Below, in pieces: positions 10,001 to 17,364 of a stretch of DNA of 64,000 nucleotides. The notes beneath the pieces were generated by a model, which was given only the letters and a program-made list of their open reading frames with translations, searched no databases and was not told where the DNA came from. The stretch comes from Cladorhizidae sp. MBARI D1340-BT2 (taxonomy: Eukaryota > Porifera > Demospongiae > Poecilosclerida > Cladorhizidae), in NCBI GenBank assembly GCA_028752905.1, contig JAQNBH010000004.1, forward strand, positions 4,778,739 through 4,842,738, written 5' to 3'. Within the stretch, counting starts at the first letter, position 1, and every line of letters begins with the position of its first letter. Position numbers and translations under genes: made by a program.

Positions 10001-10153
10001 CAAGGATTCAACTACAAGGTGCATTATCGTCCGGGTAAGGAGAACTTGAATGCGGATGGGATGTCCAGACAGGCATGGCCAGACATCTCCACATTAACTC
10101 AGCCAGGGACGGCTTCGGACCAGTCCGGGGGGGATGTCGGACTCACCTTCTGA
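7016..10153 (+). CDS. Pol of element B with domain order integrase-RT-RNase H
   Basis: A 1045-residue open frame. Residues 1-60 finish the protease (LLPEDVLLGLP). An HHCC zinc finger is near residues 199-236 (HDWHGHLG, CKQCTTC). The integrase core has Asp265 (IAIDLVGPF), Asp324 (LSDQGKQL) and Glu360 (NGVVERFHG), spaced D-35-E for the last pair. A GPY-type module lies near residue 495 (AWTGPYEIISI). Only then comes RT with LCIDYRKVNA, the palm LSKLDLSKGFYQV and YIDD at 754-757. RNase H follows, with TDASLLGIGG near 905 and TDHKALEYL near 970. The stop lies 19 bases inside the 3' LTR. Integrase before RT is the Ty1-like order on a Ty3-type polymerase. All catalytic residues are present. Confidence 0.95.
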   Translation: MTDKEGVLHQAADLTVHIGNLVFPRRAAVVPDDLLPEDVLLGLPTSDPMMMQLATVPELLVPQTRQVLLTRAQKTATEQQEQKDRETEARDALPVRDPAEVSEGGVDITSDFLQQHQSSDVLECPVASPGGVSREEFAKAVLEDSTLTNWRKRAENPGDCLKWKQSLLYMNTHDILGEELQLLVVPEALRATFFKAAHDWHGHLGPKKVKAILRTRVAWPGQQTDVTRWCKQCTTCQRNRKDRTLRAPMVEVPIVSVPFEKIAIDLVGPFKKAKGGYQYLLTVIDLASRYPEAIPLKTATAAEVAEGLLEVFSRHGPPREMLSDQGKQLTGKVMQQLCDRLHIHKIQTSAYHPEANGVVERFHGTLVPMIKKLIDQEWNWVQQVKLCLFAIRSVPNRSTGVSPFEFLYGRNMRTPVDLLLDACTDPEPGVNVTQFMDQLDKRMEAVREVSFRTGKQSQAKANIYHDRNTMARTFQVGEMVLLRSPGLFGKLEAAWTGPYEIISIPNSVNLQIGTPGHKKHKVVHVNHVKTYTYPEAAILRVVVVAQQTMDEINTIPTLKGDQMTPSQQAEMKTACAEQEGVCSDEPGLTHICKHAINTGDAQSIRSVPYAISAAKLEGVKTELRTLILKGILVPSVSPWSSPIVPVQKLDGSVRLCIDYRKVNAITQPDPYYMPVIDQLISKVGEATHLSKLDLSKGFYQVEMEEGDRQKTAIVTPLGKYEFTRMPFGLKNAPATFQRIMDVVLEGADEFALPYIDDILIFSYSWEDHLCHVRDILGRLKKAGLTVKMSKCQWAQSELVHLGQIVGNGQVGIPDIKVQALLQYIRPINKKQMKSFLRLAGYYRKFIERYAEYSKPLNEATKLEAPTKIQWTEEQDRCFTHLKSVLGETCRLHLPRPEDKLVLQTDASLLGIGGCLSVVRDEKELPIAFYSRQLKSAETRYAATELVCLAVVESIKHFEIYLDGRFFLLQTDHKALEYLNTAHLSNKRLTRWALRLQGFNYKVHYRPGKENLNADGMSRQAWPDISTLTQPGTASDQSGGDVGLTF
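10127..10134 (+). other. Polypurine tract of element B
   Basis: GGGGGGGA lies immediately before the 3' LTR, the expected place for the primer of plus-strand DNA synthesis. Confidence 0.7.
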
Positions 10154-10473
10154 AGAAGGATGGCCCTCACATAAGCAGGCAATTGCCTGCTTAAACAGTA
10201 TCTGACTAAGATTAGATAAGGTCACCCACACATCCATATGCATGTGGTGAATTACCATTGTTCTTGTATCACCACATCACCCCACATATGATGTCACGGT
10301 CAGGTGACTGGTTATTGTATAAAAGCCAGCCCTGACCTCATGTATTGAAGTTCTTACATTTATCCTTATTCAATAACAAGTGATCTGAGTTATTTGGGAA
10401 TAGTAGAGGAAACTGTATAACTCTGGTGGCAGCATACCAGTTGAGCCTAAGAAGAGTGGTTTAGGGCCCAACA
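10135..10473 (+). repeat. 3' LTR of element B
   Basis: Same 339-bp sequence as 5230-5568, with C for T at one site. TATA box copy at 10318-10325. Followed directly by the AGTGT target duplication. Confidence 0.95.
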
Positions 10474-10653
10474 AGTGTGCTGAAAAGGGTGAAGTCTTAC
10501 CTTCGTACAACAATGTCGAACAACCGCCTCAATCATCTCATGACATGCACAGTGCATGCTGGTGAAGGAACTGAGCCTCAAGCAAGTGACAAATGACTTT
10601 GTGGATAGAGTAGAGAGGCGCTCATCCATCTTCGGCCACTTTACCATTTCTTA
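10474..10653 (+). pseudogene. hAT transposase C-terminus, right piece
   Basis: After the AGTGT repeat the hAT frame resumes as FSVLKRVKSYLRTTMSNNRL, the end of the hAT dimerisation domain. One frame change near 10555 is needed to reach LSLKQVTNDFVDRVERRSSI and a stop near 10653. Together with 4165-5229 this gives one protein interrupted by element B. Confidence 0.8.
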
Positions 10654-11333
10654 GTAGATGTGAATGATATTCTCTTTCTCTCTCTTAGATGTTAGTGCTA
10701 GTACATGTATACTGTTTGTCTGGTTATGTTATGTGTTTGGGTGATTACTAAAATGAAAATATTTTCAACACTAATTTACCCCAAAGTCTGTAGTTCTAAT
10801 TACTCCTATTTTTCAAAATATCCTGGATGAGTATCTAGAGACTCCCCTAGAGACTCCCCTAGAGTAAGCAGCTTTAATACTGCTTTTGGCCCCCCCTACT
10901 TTCATATGGAAATTACCCCCCTGTAAAAGGAACAGTCTACTCAACTAGGAGAGTCCCCTCTGTATTGTATGATATTGTTAGCCAAGATACATTCTCTTAT
11001 TATTTTATCAGCAGTTATAGAATTAGCACAGGGACTGAGTTCAGACCAGATATCAGACAGACAGGCAGAGGTTGTGGGTTAGCTATACAGTACAGGGCTA
11101 ACCATAACAATCACTATCATCTCATAACTGAGTATTTGTCATGTTATGCTGAAAAACATTATTATATACGCCGCCCGCGCGAGAGAGTAAATTTCAATTG
11201 GCGTGTATAGACGCCACTGGCATTCCTCGGTCGTATTCACTCCCTATATAGTATAGACTTGAATTCATAAAATATCAGCTAACTTAATTTCAAACTTTGA
11301 TCCAAATAATTCATGCTCTTATCATTTTCTATG
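10654..11333. other. Non-coding stretch
   Basis: No gene is recognised. There is a short direct repeat GAGACTCCCCTA near 10838-10864 and a C-run with CCCCCCTGTAAAAGG near 10916 that looks like the end of a hAT-type element but has no partner I can find. A G+C-rich island (CGCCGCCCGCGCGAGAGAG) sits near 11170. Confidence 0.5.
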
Positions 11334-13224
11334 TCCATGCAACAAATGCACTCAAATACCATCTCCTTGAACTTCAACATCCAAAATCTCTCTCTTAACC
11401 CTCTCCTCTTCTTCCTAATTACACCTTTCGCTTCAGCAGTCGATCTCTTAAGCTGTTTTCTTTGAATGCCCGCAGTCTCTTATATAAATTAGATGAGCTG
11501 TCTCTACTCTATAACACATATCTTCCTGATCTATGAGACTTGGCTCTAACCAAATAGTGAGATTTTTTAACCAAATTTTAACTTTACTGCCTAGATAGGA
11601 ATCATAACACTCTTCTTACGTGCTGTTCCTCTGAACCTCCATAATAGCCTTGAACTCATTCTTCTCTCAGTCAAGGTATATACAGGAATTTACTTTTACA
11701 TTTTGAGCTTTTTATAGACCTTCTTCCTTAAATGAAGTATCTCTCCTTCAGACCTCTTAGCACTCTTTTGCACAATATGCTCTGGCCTGATCCTTACTGG
11801 AGACTTTAACCTCAATGTTGATGTGTCCTGCTCATCTCTGCCTCTATCTCTTCAATTTTCTGCACTCTCTGATTTATTCTCCCTCAAGCAACTCGTATCC
11901 TCTACTATACCCACCTCTCATTCTGGTTCAACCTTCTATCATAGACCTTGTCTTTGTTCCATCCCATGTTCATGCTTCTTCTAATTATTGGTTCTACCAC
12001 CCGTATCCTCCTCTCATCATAATAGTATCTTAACGGAAATCACCCTTCCTTCTCCCCTCCCTATTGGAAAGTGGACCAAGCATAACATCTGGTTGTATCA
12101 TCTCGCAGACTTTGACAGAGGTGCCTACCTTCTTTCCCCTTTCCCTGGGATCAACTCCTTTCTTCAGAGCTTGATTTCTCCTGGAAAGCATTTAAAGATT
12201 TCAGAAGTCATCAGCTTGTGTGTCCCCTCTAAACTTATCTCACCCACTACTAGTCACCCTTGGATTGATAATAGCAAATTAAAAAAACCGCAATAATCTT
12301 TTCTTATGTTAGAAAACTAGATTCACCTGCTCTTTATTTGGCTTATCGCTCCCTTAGAAACGCCATTTCATCCACTATTAAAAGAAATAAGTGCATCTTC
12401 TTCCAGTCTCTCTCATCCCTCCTTCCAAATGATCTTTTGTCTGTTCCACAAGAAAAAGACCATTTTCTGTACCAACTCTTGTATCCAATGGCAACACATT
12501 ATCCTATAGCCTTGATAAGACTGAAATACTTAATACGTTTTTCTCTGAATGCTTCAATTCATGCTGTATCCTATCCTCTTCCTTTCCAGACTTCCCAACC
12601 ATCCTGTCATCCTGACTCTCTCTGTATTGAATCTGAAGTTATTGGCCTGATTTCTCGTTTACCTTCTTGCCCTGGTTTGATCTCTTCTAGAATGCTTAAA
12701 TCCCATGCCTATCCATAGTTTCCCCCTTTACATATATCTTTAACTTATCGTTGTCCATTTGGAAAAACTCCTTCATTGTTCCCACCCCTATAATCTTGAC
12801 AATCCCTCTAACTGTTGGCCAATTTCAGTACTCTCTATAGTTATTAAGCTGCTTGAAAAGCATGCTCACTCTCTCTTTTACAAATTCTGTATTGAATGCT
12901 CTTCTTCTCTATTTGGCCCCACTGCTCCACTTCATCAGCCCTTCTCTTCGCCAATCATTCCTTTCGCTCTCTTCTTCAATGGCTGGTGCTTGTCTTTTAG
13001 ATCTCAAAAAGGCCTTTGCTTCTGTTCCTTACAAACTGTTAATTGATCTTCTTTCCTTCCTGCACTTCCCTCCTTACCTCACTAACTGGCTTCACTCCTA
13101 ACTTTCAGCGAATTCGCAGCAAGTGATCCTCTCAGGCACCACCTCCTCACCTGTGCCTGTCCTCTCCTCTTTATAACTTATGTCAATAGAGTGTGTAACG
13201 TGCCTTTGTCTGTCTCTTCTCTAC

Positions 13225-14474
13225 CAGGCCCGTAGCCAGAAAAATGAGTGGGGGGGTTCTGTTGGTGAATATTGGGACCTATTGGGTCTCTAAGCGACCC
13301 AAGGGGGAAGGTGTGGTAGGGGAATGTGCTCTCTCCTGTGCAAATATCGGAAACAAAATAAGCATTCTAAACATAATAATAAATGACTATTTATTATGAG
13401 ATTAAACTAGAGATTAAACTATCTAATAAGAGTTTCAAGTTCCATTCTCCTTGGGTGTAAGTGTCCAAATATTTCAGCAACTTCATCCAGATTAATTGTT
13501 GTGTCATAATGTACATGTAAGAGTGCTAGAGATGTCAGGCGTTCTTGGTTCATAGATGCTCTTAGGTAATTGTTGAGACGTTTAAGTGTACTGCCACTTC
13601 TTTCACATTCACAAGATGTTACTAGCAGAGTGCATCCGATTTGCAAGAGAACATGAATGTTTGGAAAAAATGCTGCATCACAATCCTTCAAGGCACTAGA
13701 TGGTGTGGATTCTCTTTTGTGAAAGGGTACATTTGCATATCTTGATTTCCAGCGAGTGAGTTCAGTTTCTATTAGTTCTGGTGATGGCAAATCCTGGTGA
13801 TAAGTTTCAACAACTGTGCTGATATCAAATGATCTTGTGGTAATCAGAGATGGTACAAGTACCAGAAGAGATGAAGCAGTTGCTGACAATGATGAGAACC
13901 TTTCATTTAAGCTAGTGCAGATATGGAGGAATGCAATAGCAAGATTACTCTTGAAGTAATCAAATACTGATTCTGCTGTTGCATTACCAAGGTGCTGCTG
14001 TCTGCTTGCTATCCTTGGCTTACTCGGGGTGGTGCCCACCTTATCAGCCATCAAGACAGCCTGGTCATATACTTTCTGAAAGTTTTCTTCTCCTTGCTTT
14101 TTTAGGTGCAAAAAAGAAGTTAGCCTGGCAGTTCTTGGCTGCCTTTTTCAGTTCTCTCTTTCTTTGCCGGGACCTACCAGGCATACTTGATTCTTCACCA
14201 CATGCTGTCAGCTTTTCTTTAAATGACTTTTAACAAACCACAAATTAACCAACACAAATTCATTGTAGATGTACTCCATGATGTGGTTAACACCATTGTA
14301 GCTATGTGTAATTCTTTAATTAAGTAGCTTTGTGAAAGCAATATTTGAAAGTGTGAACCCAATTGGAAATGTGGACCCAATTAAAAGGGTGGACCCAACT
14401 GAAAGGGTGGACCTCACAGCCAGTGGGGGAGTTCTAGAGAACCCTGAGAACCCCCCCCCCTGGCTACGGGCTTG
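13225..14474 (-). mobile_element. hAT element with 5-bp TSD inside the LINE
   Basis: The ends are CAGGCCCGTAGCC and the inverse GGCTACGGGCTTG, followed inward by G-runs/C-runs. The 5-bp repeat TCTAC flanks it at 13220-13224 and 14475-14479. Deleting the insert and one repeat restores the LINE sequence CTCTACGCCGATGAT, which encodes YADD. A transposase C-terminus is encoded on the minus strand. Classical hAT elements make 8-bp duplications; a 5-bp duplication marks a separate hAT group. Confidence 0.85.
13419..14111 (-). CDS. hAT transposase C-terminal part
   Basis: A 230-residue open frame ending in a full hAT dimerisation domain: FFPNIHVLLQIGCTLLVTSC, then CERSGSTLKRLNNYLRAS, then ERLTSLALLHVHYDTTINLD and a HPRRMEL tail near the stop. 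This class resembles ZMYM1/P52rIPK-type hAT proteins. The catalytic N-terminal two thirds are absent, so this is a non-autonomous, internally deleted element that kept only one end of the gene. The first codon of the frame may lie in what was an internal position. No intact zinc finger or DDE triad can be seen. Confidence 0.8.
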   Translation of the reverse strand: MHLKKQGEENFQKVYDQAVLMADKVGTTPSKPRIASRQQHLGNATAESVFDYFKSNLAIAFLHICTSLNERFSSLSATASSLLVLVPSLITTRSFDISTVVETYHQDLPSPELIETELTRWKSRYANVPFHKRESTPSSALKDCDAAFFPNIHVLLQIGCTLLVTSCECERSGSTLKRLNNYLRASMNQERLTSLALLHVHYDTTINLDEVAEIFGHLHPRRMELETLIR

Positions 14475-15232
14475 TCTACGCCGATGATATCCTTCTTTTT
14501 CGTCCCATCAATTCTCTCATTCTGATTTTTTCTCTTTCAGAAAGACCTAAACTTTATCACTGCCTGGCTTGCTTCCCAATTTAATCTTATGAAATCAAAA
14601 TGTATGTTTATTTCAATCTCCTCTTACTAAGTCTCTGCCAGGTCTGTGTTCTCCAGTGTCCGAGTTCAAGAACCTCTTTTCTTCATCTCTATCCTGGACC
14701 GATCACATTTTTCACATCTTTTCCAAGACCCATAGATTACTTGGTTTCTCTACCATCATTTCTACTGCTATTCAGACACTTCTACTCTTCTTCGCCTCTA
14801 CACTTCTCTTATCCATACTCATTTGGAGTACTGTTCTTTTTTCTAGGACCCTCAATCGTCCCATTTTTCATCTCATCTTGAGAGAATACAATACTTCGCC
14901 TGTAAATTATGTAGTAATCATTGATCCTCGGACTACCCTTCTCTTCTCACTAAGCTTTATCTTCCATCTCTATCCTCTTGCTGCTGTAACGCCTTTTCTT
15001 CAAACTTATTTACAATAACATAGATTTTCCTTCTAGCCTCCCACCATGCCAACCTACTCCTTGCTACAACCTCCGACCCAGTAATCGTCTGCCAATCCCA
15101 TACAGAACTCAGTCTGCTTACCTTTCATTTCCCTCTGCTACTACTAGGCTCTGGAACTCTCTCCCCAATTAAATTAATTCACTTGGACATTTTAAGCACT
15201 ATATTCAACATCGTTTATCAGCACTTTGACTT

Positions 15233-15262
15233 TTAGGGCTAGGGCTAGGGCTAGGGCTAGGG
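15233..15262 (+). repeat. Hexamer repeat (GGGCTA)n at LINE end
   Basis: About five copies of GGGCTA follow directly on the LINE tail. Short tandem repeats at the 3' end are usual for several LINE groups and probably mark the end of the retrotransposed copy. The unit differs from the animal telomere unit TTAGGG. Confidence 0.7.
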
Positions 15263-15678
15263 GCTATTACTTAACTATATATAACCATTCCTCATCTGTT
15301 TACTTATTTTTACTCTTCATATTAGCTTCTTGGCTATTGAGTAGGACCTCCTCTTAATAAATAAAAATATATATATATTAAAAAAATTTTTTACCCAACT
15401 ACCAAGCAGCACCTCAATTTTATATCCACTGTTCACCCCAACTCTCATTTGTCCCTGATGGTTGCTTAGCATGAAACTAGGACCAGCCAATTCCAAAATC
15501 GTCCCTATATCAGCTCTGGTTAACATTGAGACTATTTTTGACAAACACACTACTTATATTAATAACAATGGTTGGCTGATATCTGATGGAAAAACACAGG
15601 ATGTCATGTGGCATCATCCCATGGTCCTGTCTAAGGTTCCTTGTATTGTACTCACTTGCTTGGACACTTTCGCACCAT
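15263..15678. other. Non-coding stretch
   Basis: No gene is recognised. Contains an AT-rich tract near 15360-15390. Short open frames here lack any recognisable motif. Confidence 0.5.
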
Positions 15679-15682
15679 TTAA

Positions 15683-16389
15683 TGATGTTGATTATGTGTT
15701 CCAAGACTTCTAAAAGAGAGACAAATTGGGATTGGTGAAATTTGGTTCTAGGTGGAGGTTCATCACTTGTGGAGTATAATTGTCTATATAGTATGCAGAT
15801 TTTCAAAATTTAATGAAATTTTTCTCATTGCATATTTCTTCTACATATAAACACCACACACAGATAACACCACACACAGAAGCCCCCCCCCCCAAAACAC
15901 CGTCATGCATCACTGCAGGCAGGGTAATAACAAGAGAACATGAACAAAGAGCACTCTTAGAAGTTTCAATACCTGACCACAATCTCCGGACCTCTTTCCC
16001 GATTAGCTTCACCTTCTACTTAAGTAAATATTATGTGGATGTCAAAAAAGTTGCAGTGATTTTATATATGTATGCCAGACACACACATTCACGCAGTGCT
16101 AGACATGGAATAGTTCTATCTTCACTGTCATTTGTCAGTTGTTTGCTCATTTCCCCCAGATTTACTCTTTTTCACTGTTGTCACTCTATATACATGTATT
16201 ATTTTATGGCATATCTATGTTGAAATAGTCTTGCCTCAAATATATATTTGACGTTTCTATATAGGTCTTAGATATATTTTTACATAACTATATTCCACAA
16301 GTGATGAACCTCCACCTAGAAACAAATAATTTCACCAATCCCGATTTGTCTCTCTCTTTTAGAAGTCTTGGAACACATAATCAACATTA
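15683..16389. mobile_element. TTAA-bounded inverted-repeat element (MITE-like)
   Basis: About 100-bp inverted repeats lie at 15683-15780 and 16290-16389 (shared blocks GTTGATTATGTGTTCCAAGA and GGTGGAGGTTCATCACTTGT). Each outer edge abuts TTAA (15679-15682 and 16390-16393). The middle 500 bp is non-coding, with a CACA-rich start and a C-run. TTAA duplication is the habit of piggyBac elements, but the termini here (TGATGTTG) lack the usual CCC start, so superfamily placement is uncertain. Confidence 0.65.
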
Positions 16390-16465
16390 TTAAGTCTTTG
16401 GTATTGGATTGCAGAGCTGCAATTCCATATAGTCACTGTTACAATAATGTGGAGGAGTCAGTTTG

Positions 16466-17128
16466 CTAACTCAGTTCAGACAGAATAAGAGACTTGAATA
16501 ATGCGTCCATCCCTCCTTCATCCCATTGCTCCTTCATTGGTGCACAACACATTACCCCCACACTCACTCCTGTTCCCTCATTAGTCAGACTAATTGGACC
16601 CTCTCGTAGAAAACACCACTCATCATCTTGCTCGACAAAATATTCAACCTTACATTCACAGACGCGATTAAACATTGTTCCAAGAACACGGATTTGAATA
16701 TCTTTTGTTGTTGGCCAAGTTTTATAACTCCAGTCACTTTCTCCATCTGTCACAACGCAGCTCATTTGGGGCTCATCTCCCTCCACTTCAATCCCTGCCT
16801 TCAACCAGTGACGATCGCTAGCATAAATGATCACTCCTGCTTGATCATACCTGACTTTGGGATTCAGGGTAAACGCCACTTCTGCGGACCACATCTGCAA
16901 ACTCAATGGAACTGGATATAAGAGAGCATGTCCAGAAGCTCGATTTACTGGAGGTTCCCGAAATGTCTTGCACCAGAAGTCAGTCTTTGGTTTGGGGGTT
17001 ACTCTCAGACCCTCTCCCTCTTCCAGCTTAGCAGTAGCGGGGTCATTCTTCCAGGTTAGTCCACAAGACTCGAGGTTGCTCATAGAGCAGAAGTCAAATT
17101 TTATGGCCTTTTTTAGTTCTTCAGCCAT
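16466..17128 (-). CDS. DUF1349-domain protein (concanavalin A-like fold)
   Basis: An intact single-exon frame of 220 residues starting MAEELKKAIKFDF at an ATG at 17128. It matches the DUF1349 family, related to yeast 'regulation of enolase 1' proteins. Landmarks are LTWKNDPATAKLEEGEGLRV near residues 24-43, DFWCKTF near 50, DQAGVIIYASDRHWLKAGIE near 95-114 and SCVVTDGESDWSYKTW near 123-138. Family length is about 190-220 residues, so it is complete. No signal peptide or membrane segment is seen, so it is probably cytosolic. The domain is a beta-sandwich thought to bind carbohydrate-like ligands, but its substrate is not known. There are no in-frame stops despite dense transposons on both sides, so this is a probable host gene. 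It is also a family found in bacteria, so transfer is possible. Confidence 0.85.
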   Translation of the reverse strand: MAEELKKAIKFDFCSMSNLESCGLTWKNDPATAKLEEGEGLRVTPKPKTDFWCKTFREPPVNRASGHALLYPVPLSLQMWSAEVAFTLNPKVRYDQAGVIIYASDRHWLKAGIEVEGDEPQMSCVVTDGESDWSYKTWPTTKDIQIRVLGTMFNRVCECKVEYFVEQDDEWCFLREGPISLTNEGTGVSVGVMCCAPMKEQWDEGGMDALFKSLILSELS

Positions 17129-17364
17129 CTTTCTCGCAAACTAGCATTCCTGAAAGGGGATCGCTGATTGTTTTACCGCATTTGCCCTTCCCAAGGCCGG
17201 CCGGCTGGCAGGGTAACCATTCCTGGCAACATTTGACTGACCGCTTCCGATTTCGCCAGGTTATTATTGGCATAACCCCATTCAACACACAAGAAATTTA
17301 AGTGCCTCAGGTGATCGGGTCGTTGACTACACACGCGTGCACCTAAAACTTCATCGATGCGCTT

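Larger units (their letters stand above)
5230..10473 (+). mobile_element. Gmr1-like Ty3 retrotransposon B, full length, very young
   Basis: LTRs of 339 bp at 5230-5568 and 10135-10473 differ at one base as read here (about position 33 of the LTR, T versus C). The 5-bp target duplication is AGTGT at 5225-5229 and 10474-10478. A TGG-initial primer site follows the left LTR and a G-rich purine tract precedes the right one. Coding order is Gag, protease, integrase, reverse transcriptase, RNase H. Integrase upstream of RT is the reverse of ordinary Ty3 elements and is the defining trait of the Gmr1 group first described from deuterostomes. The insertion splits a hAT transposase. Confidence 0.95.
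11334..15232 (+). pseudogene. LINE (endonuclease plus reverse transcriptase) remnant
   Basis: Scattered frames on the plus strand follow LINE order. An APE-type endonuclease lies about 11450-11980, with LNARSLLYKLDEL, GDFNLNVDVS and SHSGSTF. A linker follows with PWIDNSKL and YLAYRSLRNAISSTIKRNKC (12270-12400). RT blocks are LLEKHAHSLFYKF and DLKKAFASVPYKLLIDLLSF (12850-13075). The catalytic YADDILLFRPINS is at about 14478-14520, and the C-terminal tail LRPSNRLPIPYRTQSAYLSF is near 15075. The YADD block is parted from the upstream RT by a hAT insertion at 13225-14474. Many stops and frameshifts make it an old copy. Layout resembles CR1/L2-like LINEs; the exact clade cannot be fixed by eye. 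Confidence 0.75.

Noticed and set aside
9350..10024. 224-codon minus-strand frame within element B
   Set aside because: It is the antisense shadow of the RT-RNase H coding sequence.
15813..16223. 136-codon frame inside the TTAA-bounded element as a possible transposase
   Set aside because: It starts in CACA-rich sequence, runs through a C-run, and has no DDE-type motif.
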